Assembly: GCA_950022655.1 (NCBI GenBank)
Contig: OX465584.1
Location: 31,066,988 to 31,130,987 of the forward strand
DNA from: Alentia gelatinosa
Taxonomy: Eukaryota; Annelida; Polychaeta; Phyllodocida; Polynoidae
Direction of reading: 5' to 3'
Length of the DNA: 64,000 bases
A program made the position numbers and the translations under genes. Under the pieces are notes generated by a model, which was not told where the DNA came from, searched no databases, and saw only the letters and a list, made by a program, of their open reading frames with translations. How positions within the stretch are numbered: the first letter of the stretch is position 1; every line of letters starts with the position of its first letter. Positions 13,901 through 28,900 of the stretch are shown here, in pieces.

Positions 13901-16900
13901 TATACAAAGTCCCAATTGAAAATGTATGGGAACTCAGTAAACCACTAGCCATTGTCTATAAATTGTCAGATACCATAACCATTGTTCACTAATTCAAAAA
14001 ACATTGTATGTGGAATTCAAACCCATTGGATACGGAAAATACTCTATAATCGGTTATCCAGTTTATTTGTTTGTATATACAACGATATCCCTCTGGTTTG
14101 AGAGCGAGAAAATAGTCCCAAATGATTTACCCTATACTATGTCAAGATCGTTGTTTATTTCTAATTTGTTTACTCAGTTTTTCATTAATCAGTAGGGATA
14201 CCCCACTCAAAATTTATAATTTGTGCACTCAGTTATTTATATATGCTTTATGATACCCCCTTATGATATTAGATTTGTGTTCCTTAGTTAAGGGAGTTAG
14301 ACACTAAAACTAGGCAGTAAAAGGTTACATGGTATATATTATCATAAATAATATGTTTGGATGTCATTTGTAGTAATCTTCTGTGGACACCTTCCAACAG
14401 GATAACAGAAGCATAGTATATTTATATCATGCAGTTGTTGTGTCACATTAGTTGTTGAACGATGTAATTATCTTAGATTTACAAACTGACATTAAAGAGT
14501 CATCATGCAGTCCTGGGCAATAACACAAAGACATCATTGATATCAAAGCTGACGATATGTTTACGTTACGCCCACAATATAATTCTCTACACAATTCATT
14601 TCATTGAGAATGATGAAACCATATCACTAATAAAATATTAAAGGCTGATATTGTCAACATATGTGACATTCAGTCTACAACAACATGCATTATATCACTA
14701 ACACTTTGTTAAAGGCTAACATTGCAATTGTGTGACGTTCATCTACAGAGACGATCTAACATTTCTGCGTTTGATTTTAATGTTAGACGTTGTTCTTCCC
14801 TGAAAATTCACACGTATAACCTAACAAAAGCACAATTACAGAGATGGAATATTCTAGCGATTTTCAATTAGAGCTACGTTCATCTTTCCGTCTGTCCATG
14901 TAGTATATCAGTGGATATTATGAGTATTCTTCAATGGATTTTCCAGTTATAGACTAGTAAGTTTGAGTATACATATACAAGTATGCATATACTCTGATAT
15001 ACCTGACACTAAAATTGTATATCCCGTGCCATTATTATCATGTACAAGTCCTCACCCATTAAACGCCGTACACTTTTATATATAACAAGGTGGTGACTAC
15101 GCCAAAACCCAAGTCGCAGGTGACGAACGCCCCGACTTCGCCCGACGTCCAGTGGCTGCTCATCCTGACAGCTGTGCTCATCGTCCTCTTCCTCCTGCTC
15201 GTCATCAGCCTAGCCATCTACTGGAGGAACTGCTACACCAAGGCCGAGGTGGCTGTAACTGAAGACGTGGAGATAGACATCTATAAGGTAAGGCAGGGGA
15301 TACAATTACAGGGACAAACAAAGGGATACAGGGGGTTAACAATCAACAGGGAACAGATACCATCCACTTCAATGGAGTATAAAGACATTGAAGTTTGTCT
15401 TCCATTCTTAACTGAAATACACCAACAGACACATCCATACACAGGGACAAACAGCTTTGATAGTGAATATCAGGATAGGAAAGCAGATAGATCGATTTAG
15501 TGTTGTAATACAACAATTATAGCAGCAGGACTGGGCTATGCATATATATCTTTTATTTTAGATAATAGTTGAACTGCATTGAATGTAGGACATTAGCTGA
15601 AGATATGCTTGTACAAATCCAAATTCATAGAGTGTTATACTATTAGCAACATGATATTAGGATTAAGATAGGGGAGGTTTTATGAAGTGTGTATCACTGA
15701 TAGTGAAAACATAAGGAACTATCCTCTCGGGATCACAATAAAGCTTTGCCAGTTCATACATTTGATGGACAGTTCTTTTGGTTTTCGATAATATAGATTG
15801 GTTCAGCGATCCCCTGTTGTGGGAAAGCATTCAGGATTTATACAGAAGAAATCAAAGGATGACAAAATCTATAGATATCGAGGCATAGTGTAAAAATAGA
15901 ATAAGAGAGATGAAGCAGGGACCTGGAGGATTCGGGGTAGGCATGAATGCCTTGAATAGGAAAATCAAATACATGTATAGCTAATGGAAAAGGAGGACAA
16001 TATGATGCGAATCAGGAAGACAAAAGAAAGGCAAAGGTGCTTCAAATCAGTCATGTGATAGCTGATGCATATAAAATGGCACCACGGGAGGTTATATTTA
16101 CAAAGAGTAATTGGAGGAGTCAGTTTCAGGTAGATGTAATAATGTACTGATCAGACACAGTCGCACACCTGATGGGAATGGGGGTCGGGGGGGGGGGGGG
16201 GTCTCTGCAACATAAATATTCCTTCTGGTCATTCACCCACAGCTCTATCAAAACACAAACAACTATTCATTGCTATTCATCTACACACTGATTTATTACG
16301 TAACTCCAGTACTTGCACATATCCTCTAACCTTGGTGTGAGCCTTTTTGGTATGTAATCCAAGCTCCTTCTTTGTTTAAGCCCGTGTCTATTGTTGATTT
16401 CTTACTTAACTTTGTCGCTAATTTAACAAATTTCCCTATTTTGACATTTAACATTAATTTTTTTTCTGAAATCTGTCCTTATCCTACTTTTCTTTCATCT
16501 ATCCATGTACTTTAACACCACCTGTGTGAATTCTGTCAAATCACCCTTTATATTTTTATGTTAGAATAACTCTATATTTAAGGATAAACTTGCTGTGTTA
16601 CTTAATACTAGTAGACTGTGTGTAACTATGGTTACCTTGTTTTTCATCTCGAGTGAACCAACTTGTCTATCTGTAATGTACTAGTTAATAACAACCAATT
16701 CCCAATTCCGAAAGCCAGACCAAAACAACCACCAAGATTTAGTAAGGTAGGTCGAAAAGAATATAGTCTTCTATGCAGGAAAAAGAACATGGTCAGTCAC
16801 AGAACAAGTCTGTATATGAGTGTCGTCCCTTCCGGCGACACAACACTATGGTTGAGCTGTTCGTGACGTACTTCCGGTGGAGATGGTCCTTGCTGCTCAA

Positions 16901-19900
16901 ATTGGATCACAAAAATTGACCTAATTATTTCTTTCTTAAATAACCTGTGTAATTGACATTCGACATACAGCAAAAACGAGATGCGCTTAAAGGTCGCTCT
17001 CTCGGCAGAGCCGAGGAGGGTCTCATGGAAAAGAAGGATTTCGCTGCCCTGAATGACCCTCCAATGACCCGACGCGAACTGGATCACCATCGACGCAAAC
17101 GGAAGGACTACGTGGCTGGCGACGCTCCTGGCCAACCAAGGATCGTCTCCTACCGTAATCATGGCTATCAAGATGACCTAGACAGGTAAGTGTCAGTCAT
17201 TTGTCTATGTGTATTTGGTATGTTGTATTTTAAATACCGTGGTGCCGTTTTTGAAGGTGGGGAGTAACTAGAGGAACACACTTTTAATCCGGCCACAGCT
17301 GGCTTAAGTGTCCTTCCACCTCTTCTTAGATTAGTCATGTGGTCATCTGTTGCACTTATGCGCTATAAGTGACATCATTTAATCATGACTTTATTTTCTC
17401 ACCATCCATCTACATGTAGTTACATTGAGACAACACTGACGGAAACTACTTAACTCCATGTTGATTTGAATACACGGATATTTATTGTCGCGTATTTTGG
17501 ATATTACTAGAAACTACCTATTGGATATAGCCTAATTATTTCTGGAATTCATAAAAAAAATCTTAAGCGGAATCGACATACACCAAAAGTAGTACGGGAG
17601 CCTTTTTTATTTTGCTAAACTCATTTGATTTTTTATGTAGTGCCCAGCACCGCATTCCCATTTGCATATACTACTGACACACTGACAGTATTATATCGGA
17701 TGCGCCCCTGGATGCGCCCGTCACTTCAAAACGCTTGTCCCAGGGCTACTCTGGATTATCCTTCTCGGACCCATTGATACATAAAAAAACATTCTTTAAC
17801 AAATTACCATGCTACATTGAAATGGTTGTTCCTACAGCAGTTAATTAACTAATTCCTGGGTAAATACTCTTTTGAGTGTAGGATCGGGCAGGCGAACATT
17901 GTCATTTTTCGAGAGGCTACCGGATACAGAAAAATCGTACATCAGGACTCGTACCCCACCTGGTGATTATTTGCCGTACTAGTTCCCCATCACAATACTT
18001 GGATAAGCATCAATATACACACGTAGCCCACCCCGGTCCCCTGCGGTTCTGCATATTTTCAATGCCTTTACCATGGCATAAGTGGTCGGAAACATCATTC
18101 TCAATTTAATCACATATCTATGATACACAGACACATTGCTGACGCAGCGCACATAGCTGTAATGATGTATTGGAAATTCAACATCAAACCGCTCATTAGA
18201 AATAAGTTTTATGTTGACATTTATTGACATAATTTTATCCAATAAATATATTTTGAATTTTATAAAAAAAAATAGTGTAGGTCATGGTCTGATGAATGTA
18301 TCGTAGAGTCCAAAAACTGACTGCTACTAGTGAGCATAAGTGACATTTATGAAGTAGAGCAAATATGTGATATGTTGGGTAGTAAAATACAAACTTCGTT
18401 GCTTAAGTAAACTGGATCGTACTTCTTATACTCGTGGCTTTGATGTGAGTGGGTTATTTTTCTGCCAGAACGTTTGTAAAGTTACAGCCGCGAAAGGTCC
18501 TTCTCAGGTTCCTTCCTTCCAGTTCGGACAGGACGACTACAGATTAACTGGTCACGTTAGTCGCTAGCTATCCAGTTGAAACCCTTTTCTTTGAGGAACA
18601 CAAATGATGATGATGTATTTACCAAATTACGATAGTTCCTTAATTGATAAATATAGGTATGTACATTTGTGAAAGATAATCATCCGGGTAGAACGGTCAC
18701 ACTACAACTCCTTCTTACCATAACTCAGGGCACTCTCTAGGGAACCATAGGAAAAGAATATCTATATCGCATATCCTGCATGGAGAATATATGTGTCAGA
18801 GGTATCACCATCTACATCCTTTTAACCTGGGTGACTGCGTCGTGGTCGATTCACGAACAACAAAAACGGTATCGGTGCCTATTTTAGTTGAGCAGATAGA
18901 TAACGGCGTGAGTGAGGGTCGTCCGTCCTTGAGACTCAGTGGCAGGGTGGCGTCTGTCAGAGCACGTGACTACCCCGCCCTCTGGTGACCGGGCTGGCCA
19001 GGTGCCCGCGCGTCTGTAGGCGTCTCCCTTCACCTGATCCTCGCGCACACACAACGGTTTCCATAGCGACGCGTTAACAACGCGCCTTCTCACCAAATGG
19101 CCGAAGGGTGATGTGGTGGAACTAGGCCTTGGATTACCACAGTCAGGTGGCGGGCGAATCTAGGATTGTTGTATGAATATAGCGGTGGGAGAGGACTCAT
19201 TCAGTTACGCCACGTCCAATCGAATCTTGTTGTATGAATAAGTCTACCTTCCGAATGCAACATTAAATACCATGCACTCGGAGTAGAAATGATAGTAACA
19301 GCCTTAGGTTTGTTTGTCAATGGAGCTTTTAGAGAAATGCAGTTTCTTGTTTAGTGTCTTGTATAATCCATGAGTGCTATGGTATACACAATCGATGACA
19401 CACAATGAATTACAAACACGATGGGAAAAGTCTTCAATATACAAACACCCAAATCAGAGAGAAAACTTTACTTTCCTTATACTTTTTTGAAGCAACTACA
19501 TGTATAAAAATAATACATGGAAGAGGTATAACAATGATTCGGGTCCTTATCATTTTGTGCTTAGTGTAATATCTTTTTCGGAAGTTGCATATTACTGTCA
19601 GTTTCAACAAGAGTAGACGTTAAGCACCTCAATAGTTTCCTCTCCATTCATAGCATGGATTTTTTTTCACTCTGGCATGTTGCTGCAACATCTATTTATA
19701 AACGAACTTATTTTAAATTGCTCTATCTGACATGCCAAACGTCAACAACGTTTCACTGATAAGTTGATTCAGTAGCATATGTATTTAGACGCTGATTAGT
19801 CTTCTGAAAACGTTTGGGAATAGACCAATTTTACATAGGTCCATTACTCTAATCATCAGAAGCGTTGACGTCAACATTCCCTAATTATCAAGCATCGTTT

Positions 19901-22900
19901 TGCATGCCTGTGACGAAAGGCAACTTGCTTCTACTCTGAGAAACTGAGTCGTTCATGGACATCACATCTTGTTATCATATTTCTGAATTTATGTCCTTTC
20001 CCTCACATCTGCCTAAATTTACATCTTCCACTGAACTTGCAATTGAGTTTCATTTGTAGTACATATCACAATTCTAGTATTCCAACCATATCATCGACTT
20101 GTTTCCTTTCCATATATTATTCTCTTTTATTTACCTCTTCATGATTTCTCTCCCCTCTTAGCCTCTTAGCTTAGTTTCTCGATAAACCTTCCATATTACA
20201 GACACATTCGTAATCCTTCATGTAATGCTGACGTCCCTTCTTTCTTTTTTTCAATCTTTTTGGAATTTTATTTCCATATATGTATGTATTCTTCATAACA
20301 CACTTGTTTATCTTTTCATTTCACCTATTTTTCTCCCTGGCTTGTTCCTATTCCTTGACATTCAACCCAATACCTTTCATCATGTCCTTGCCCTACCCTC
20401 ATCCCTGTTCTCACCCTCCGCCCCCAGCCTCACACCACATGACACGTACACCGGCGTCCCCTTTCAGCGCTGTAGTGGTGCCGTCCTGGTGGCGGGCGGT
20501 GGACCTTGTCTTGATTGATTTATTCATTAAGCGCAGGTGAGGGGCAGACTTTGACACCAGAAAGCCTTCGTGTCGCATCTCTCTACCGCCTCCCTCTCAT
20601 CAACAGGCCCCCCACCCACACCCTCTCCCCTCACACACACAGCCGTGGCCTCCACATGGAGCCGCCATGGTCACGTGACTGTGAGAGTCTCGCTGTTACT
20701 GCCCCTGGCGGCCGGGTCGCTCATTAATGCCAACGGTGCTGGATCTCAGAGGACGAGTTCGATGTTGCTGATTTACCACATCAGACTAAGGGAAATACGC
20801 GTTATGACACGCTCTATCCGGACAGGGACACATGATCTGCGGACCAGGAATCTTCCCACGATGTGGGAACTATATACATAACCGACATGACTGGGTTTTC
20901 GCCGTCTGTTTTGCTTTTACTAGAAATGGTACAGGATTTGAATCTATCATTATAAAGGGTATATATATATATATAATGATGGCTGATACTATACGTGGAT
21001 ACAGGCAATACCTGGATATCTACAGATTGTATTCCCTTGGAAGTTACACATATATAGTGTAGATATGTGCATGTTTGTTACTTACACGATTGCCACTTGG
21101 ATCGATGATTTGCAGTACATCACTGGAGAGCGCAGCAGCGAGAGTTCAAACCAGCGCTGTCCTTCTGCCGTGTGCTTTGTCTGAATCTACATCTATTGGG
21201 GTCGGCTCCTTTCACGAACAATAACCAGCAACCACGTGTATTATGTAACAAGACCTCATGTGCCAGTGCGTATTGTCTTCCACCACCACGTATACCTGCC
21301 AATACTGTCAGTGTGAGTCAATGACAACTAATGCAGGTTTATACCTTCAGTGCTTCTCAGAATGGATTAGCGTACTGGTATGATGAACGGATGATTGGCT
21401 GCTCGCAGGATTAGCAACTCATCGGGATTTGCCACGAGCAGCATTGTTGATATGTATCAATGATCTGGATGAGAGTATTTCTTTTAAGAGTTCACGCCAC
21501 TGCCCTGATGTTCTAACGTGTGGAGATTAAGAATGGATGGCTTGTAGAATAACTGAACAGAGCCTCATCACAAGCCTTCCATGTACAGGTTTTGGCTAGG
21601 AGATCTTGAATGGAGAGTTAACTTGGTTGAAAACACCACAATGGGCTAACAACCGCGGCATGGATGATATTAGACTAGAATCCATTTAGCTAACAGCACG
21701 AGAGATACTTTGTTATCGCCGCCTGAAAGTAGATTTTTGATTGCGATAATTGATACACATTAGACTGATTACTAAATTCCTGGACAGGTCAATGAACAAG
21801 ATGGATGAATATTCCATTGGACATGTCGGCGAAGCGTTGTGAAAGTCAATGACGTGCTTGAAATTGAAATGGCCGCTTGAATATTCTAAAATCTACGTAG
21901 CCCAATAATGAGATGACAAGATATCATGAAAGAGACAGCAGGACATGCATTACGGACGCACTAGGAAGCACAAAGACATATCTGGACGTCCTACCGCAAT
22001 ATCACGAGCTCGAGGATATTACTTTTATTCAAACGAAAGATGGGATTAAGATATGCAAAGAGATGGCTGACAATCTGGGTCTTGTGACAATCCTCGACCT
22101 CAGACGGCAGTTTCATCTGGACATCACCTGTAGTTAGCATTACATATGATATTATCCTTAGCTGGCCATGATATCGAGGCTGCAGAGGGCTAAACATATT
22201 GTATATCTTGTCACATTGGTTCAAGCTAATCTCTCGAGACTTACTAGTATCATATGAAAGCAAAAGAAAGTCACTCCTTAAGTAAGGCCACACCCTGTCT
22301 CGTCAAAAGAAAAAACAACTTTGTATACAGATAACCAACGTCATACTTAATTCTACCACACATTGTACCCACTCACCTGTGAATTCCATAATGTATTTTG
22401 TGAGAAAATCTCTGATGTGAGTAATTCGGTAGGATTTGAAAAAGGACCCCTCCCCCTCCTCCATGGGATAGAGCTTATTCCAAGGCACACAATTTCCAAT
22501 ACTGTCCGATATATTATATTTCCTACCGACTAATAGATGTCCGTCATATAGTGAATCATCAGGGAATTCATACCTTTCGATGAGTAGAGAAATATAAAAT
22601 ATATATGGTTTACACAGGCGTATTTGTATATAATTGTCCGTAAAGAATCCTTCGACATTCCTTTAAAGCAACCGATTTTCCGTACATGGAGAATCCAGCC
22701 AACAATACAGTTGTCTGGATTCCTGTTCGTATGACATGGTCCATGTCAGACACATTCCTGCATAAAACTGATATTGGACTAACAGTCAAAGAGGGACATG
22801 GGCACTTGTTTGACTAGAAACTGACTAGAAACTTCAACGGGGATTTCACAAGCAGACGACATTTATTCCTAACGGCCTCATGTGGTACTTTGATATCAGG

Positions 22901-25900
22901 CGATCTCGTCACGTCCATTGTATATCAAGCATATGTGACAGATGGAGTTGATTACACACAATATGCATTTACAACCAACTGGGTCCTGGATAGACGATGA
23001 TATTTTTATATCAGACTTTTTTCTAACAGGATATCCACTGTCTATTGCCAATGACACAACCACATGTCACATGAACACAGGTAGCCTCGACTTCCCGGTA
23101 AAATGACTATTTTCTCGTTGTTTCCGGTTCTTTTTTTTTCGACGGACATAACTGGCTGCCAGGTGCAATATTTCTAAAGTGCTTCGGTCTAAATCATGAT
23201 GAATGTGTGATATGCAAAGCTAAATGTGGCTGCTTTATTAGGCGCCAATCAAATGTCTAACAAATATTCATGTAGCAAAATTGCAGTGTGTGGAAGCCAC
23301 TATCAGGCGCCTTGGCGTTGGAAATGTTACATGGATGATCGTTATTTTATCCTTTCATACCTTTTAAGCATAATCATTAAAGGTGACTGACTGGAAAATG
23401 GAGAATTTGATCCAGTTTAAAGCTCGCAGAGCATGCATACACCTGAACGTATATCTAAACATCAGGTGGCAAAGGAGGTACTAAATATAGGTACATACAC
23501 AAGGTATATCAACTATCACTCGCTTAAAAATTAGCTACGGTACACACTGCAGTCTTTGTATGACTTTAGAGACAGTGACTTAATGTTCTACAGATCCATT
23601 CATACAGTGTGGAATCACTATACAATAGTATGGGACAAAGAAGGCACTGCAGACCATAGTCAGTGGTCGACAAATACGCCACGTCTACGCCACTTCCATG
23701 CTTCACCGAAGGGAATCAGCACGCATGCTAGGGGACTGGTGTGCTTGCCTGGAGCACTTGGATTAGAACGGCACCGAGCAACTGCAGATTCTAACAAAAG
23801 ACACGAAGGTCGCTCTTCAATGTGTGACTAGTTATTCTACAATGACCAACATTTGCCCATGCATGAATGTGCATCGAGGTAGCATATCTGTAGCATACAT
23901 TAACTTTACATATGGAGACGTGATAACTAGGGTTGTGGACGCTGAAACATATAGAAACACTATGATAGAGATCATAGATTACTATATGCTGGACCTATGG
24001 GCAAATGGCGTCGCTCTCTGATTACTGACAGCTTGTCGCACAACACAGCCACCCTTCCCTCACCAGCACCATGGGGGGTGGGTGTATCAAGGCCGGTGCA
24101 TTGAGAGCAGACGCCCAAGATGGCTACCGAGGTACTTCCGCCATCGAACGTGGCAAATCAGATCCGCAACCCAGCACTTCCGGTGTGAACGGCGCCGTGG
24201 TGCACGCTGGGACTAAAGGGCGTGAGAATTTCCTGCGTCCAGACCTACAAAGGGAGCACCTAGTGACGTCATCAGACTCTGAGACTGATTTGCCGGACGT
24301 TGAGGATCCGGAAGTCAATGACGATGATGAGGAAGAACAGCCGAAAGGACTTCTGTTTGTGCAACCTGCTCATCCGTCTGAAGACAACCCATACTCGGCC
24401 CCTGTTGCCGGATACCGGAACTACAGACAGAAGGAAATTGGTAGCGGGAACAAAGGCGGGAAACCACGTGATATGAGAAACACTGAAAGCTTGACTATGA
24501 ACGGGGATGTGAGGCATCACCAGATGGCCCCACAAACTACGTCTGCCCAGATCCCCATGAACAGGTTAGTAATCCGCTTACCGGTAATGGGCCATTTTCT
24601 TTATGTTACGAGGTTAGGTACCCATACAGTAAACATATAGAACTGCATGCACGATATGCCCTTCAGATCCTACTAATTCACTTACGTACAGTGAAATTCA
24701 TTCCACCGCCATCTCATGAGTCTATATAACAGTCCTCTTTGGCGCAACACTTCCGCATAAATAGTTCAGTAAAATTACGTTATTGTTTTCGGAGAGAGCA
24801 CTTCCCCGTTGATGGTCACCCGCTATTCATAAAGCCTCAGTATTCAGGCAGACATTAAAATGTTATTGGTGCAAATCAATACAGACGACTATCCATCACA
24901 AATAACCAACTCGCTTGCTGGCTCCATATAAAACCTCGACACCATGACACTACCAAACGATAATAACGATCAGTTTGTTCATACTCGCGATGCATATACT
25001 TGGATGATTGGAGGTCTGAAAGGTCTGTGCATAGAAGTAACTGAGAAGAAGATAATAGAAGGTTCTATGGTCCATAATCAAACGGTTTCAAATCTGTATT
25101 CAATGGCTATGGTTTCTTCCTGACACCTAGGGTAGTGGTTTACTGTGGCCCCATACATGTTCAATAGGGACTTTGTAATCGCTGGATACTATATACAGTT
25201 AAAACGAAGGAAATTTGTAAAATGACGTGTATGGATATTCTGCCATTTAGTATATATCTGAAGCTACTATACTATTCTATAGAAATATTAAAGATGTTTG
25301 AGGGGCAACGGAAAGTTAGTAAGGAATCATTGGAAGCAAGGATCGTCAAATGAAACGTAAATGAACAAGGCGAAATGGTTTGAGAAGCACAACATCACTA
25401 CCAGTAGAGATGATAGGCGTATATCACCCTAGTATGTGCGAACTCATAACAAAGGTGGTATCTCCACTATACATAACACTGGATGTGTGGTGGGTATAAC
25501 CATAATATCACTTGAATCACGGAATATATACATAATATCCCATTTCCTATAAATTGAATAAACTCGCGTACACACACATCCTAAAGCATTATATATCAAA
25601 ACCGTACACATCATGAAACTACACTGACCACTTCGTTGTACACACCAAATGAGAACTAACTTCTAAGATTGGCGCATATCATGATCAGAGCGGTCACTAA
25701 GCGGCCCTCTGACCTACTTACTTGGCCCCTGACCTACTTATGCAAATGAGTGCGCAGGTGTTTACAAATGGTGGCTACCTGACAACCGGCCAACATGGAG
25801 GACGGTTCTCAGCACGCAGGTAGGCGATTGATTTGGGCATCTCCTCTCTCCCCGGGGGACACTTACTCGTCTGAACATCATGTTATATTGGAGGCAGAAG

Positions 25901-28900
25901 GGGTGGGGTGGTAGGAGGCAGGGGTATTGTTGTCGGGATAATGATCACAGTGTGCCGTAAACATCACCTTTCAGGCGGAGTACCCGTCGTCGGGCGATCA
26001 TGTGCAGTGTCAGTCACCAGTGTACTCTACACTGTACACCTATGCTAGAGCAGCATCTGTTCAGACACGGCCGCTCAGAGTACCAGTGTACCAGCGGGAC
26101 ATGATCAATGATCAGGGAAATTAAATCAGAGACCGGAGAACGTGTTAGGGAGCATTTTATCATCATTACCTTTTAACTGAGAGTCTGTACCGGAATCGAG
26201 ACAGCTATGGATACATGAGTCTCCCCCAGCAGACTCAACCAGGAACCTCGATCGCCACGTTTAATCGCAAGTTACAGCAAACATTAGATTATCGCTACAC
26301 TTGGGTTGATGTCATTATTGTTTTAGTAGAGTGGTGTATGTGTCACTGATCCCACAATTACCATAACACTTTAACTGCTTACATACGTTCTGGTAAATAA
26401 TTCAGGTTTGGCGGAGTTGGCTTTAGATTTAAGACGATATACCCACGTATATCGTGTGCATGTATTATGATACATCCAGTCAGGGACCATCCAAAACATT
26501 ACATTGTTGATAATTTGGGATTATAACCCAGCTTTGACAGTAAAAAGATAATGATATAGGGAAATAGCGATTGGGTATCCTGGAGTCCTGGTAAGGACCA
26601 CGACCCGGCTACAACCCGTCCCAAATTACACAAAGAATATTTTGTATGCGGCCTTCAGTTGAGCAAACATCAATATAGGTAAACTTAGTATTTGATTTTG
26701 TTTGTTTGTCTATCTAGCTATTAATCGGTGATGCTTTACTCATATGGCACACACTTGTTTACCTATGCGTAATAAAATATTTAAGCACTTACCATTACAT
26801 TTACTTATATAAATACAAAATGTCGGATTTGAAATGGGATTTACAAAGACGCACGAAGATATAAAATAACACGATTTCCCTCGGGCACAATCATAAAAAA
26901 CTAAATATTTGCGTTTATTTACTTTTTCATTATGAAGTTGTGGAACGGAATGAAAAGGATGTTGACCGGCTATATTCATGAACTCACATCTCCCACAAGC
27001 TAGTTCAGTATACGTACCGCATAGAACAATTTTGATAGATTCTCCAGGCAATCATGCCGTTGAAAAGGCCTTGGTGGGTGGTCATATATGGGGAATATAG
27101 CTATTGTGGAATAGGCGCTGCCACTTTGCCCATAACGCAATTCAAAGCACCAGATGGCATGTGACTTATCAATGAATTACAATATACACTGTACCCTGAT
27201 AACAAACTCCCCCACCCCCTATATGTTCATGAGTCGCGCTTGGCCTCTCTCCTGGCAGATCCTTGGCGCCCTTTGGCTTTCAAGTGAGTCAAAGGATCTG
27301 ATTGGAGACTGGAACTCCCGGTGAACCTCTAATAACAGCTCATCAAGGAACTAACATCCACTCTGTGCCCCATATCAGACTGACGTTGCTAGAGTTATTA
27401 TGTTATGAATAATTTGGGTGGAACCATGTGCTGGGAGAGGGCCATACTTTCGTTTACATCCAGCAGGATCAATACACATAATTATGTCATTGGCGTAGAG
27501 AGGAAAATAATATTGGTTGTCACACATGACTGCAATGATATGATATAACACATAATATCCATGTCTTAGTAGTCTGAACATTCAATGGACATTACATTCA
27601 CAATTAATCCGTTCTAGCAAATAGTACATATCCGACATAATTAAACAACGAGAGACAGTAGTCGGAGTGATAGAGAAAACCATCAACATCTATGAATATA
27701 CGATGTGATTGTAACATTTGGTAAACTGCCATGTACAGTCATACATATTTATAAGTCCATCGAATGACCTTGCAAAAATGATGAAAAACAAGTAGAAATT
27801 GGCGGGTGTCGCCTGGTGTAATACTGAATGCGTCGATTTTCGTGCGGATACATACACAATATTATATGGAGACATGGATGCTGTACCTTGATGGTATCTG
27901 TTCAGAGATATTTTGGTCAAAAATATTCTCCGAGTTCGATGAACCAGTTGAATATTTAAAAATATCGAATTACAGATGGAATTCAGGTACACTCACTAGA
28001 GTAGAACCCCGCCCAACGGACACCCCCGCGTAAGCGGACAGTTTTGCTCGGAACGGAAATTTTTCCCTCTATTAGATGTTTAATTTAACCCCGTGTAAGC
28101 GGGAACCCCGCGTAAGCGGACAGTTTTTGCGGTACGAAAATGGCAAAAAAAACCTCGTAAGCGGGCACCTCAGACGGACACCCTGGCAAAAATGGCCTAT
28201 CAGTGTGGGGACAACACTACGGATTATCGAAATTAATCTGTCTCTGGCGTGGTCTACATGTCCACCTCCAGAGGTTGGAGAATAGAAGTGTGTGGAAGTT
28301 GTCTAGCGGTCCTGGGCGAGCTTTGTGAGTGGAGGAGGCAGTCCATGGAGGGCGGGAGCGGTTAGGTGTGAAAGCTGCAGGTAGAGGCATGGGGTGGGCT
28401 GGGTGTCAATTTAGCAAACAGAGCTTGTACATTTGTAGATTTTAACAAATATCTATCAACTTATATCTTAATTCATTCCTTATTCTAGATGTAATTATTT
28501 GTTATTTGAAATTGCACATATTCTAATAAAGATTCCATATAGTAATTATCATTTATTCATAATATACTATAGAAATATATCTTATAGGCAATTCAGCACT
28601 ATATAACCAGCATAAACCTCAAAACCCGCGTAAGCGGATACCCCGCGTAAGCAGACACTTTGGCCCGGAACGGAGGGTGACCGCTTACGCGGGGTTTTAC
28701 TGTATGTTTCCTTATTATTGTATGTCTGGAAATTATTTTAAAGAAAACACATTTTACCACTCACTTTTTCGAGAATGACAGTGGTTACGTGGTACGGAGT
28801 GATGAGTGAATATCATTTCATCACTCAGTATCGAACATAATCCGCACTCCTGTCCAGTAAAAGTGAGACATTCGAATTTAGTATGTAATAATAATTGTTT

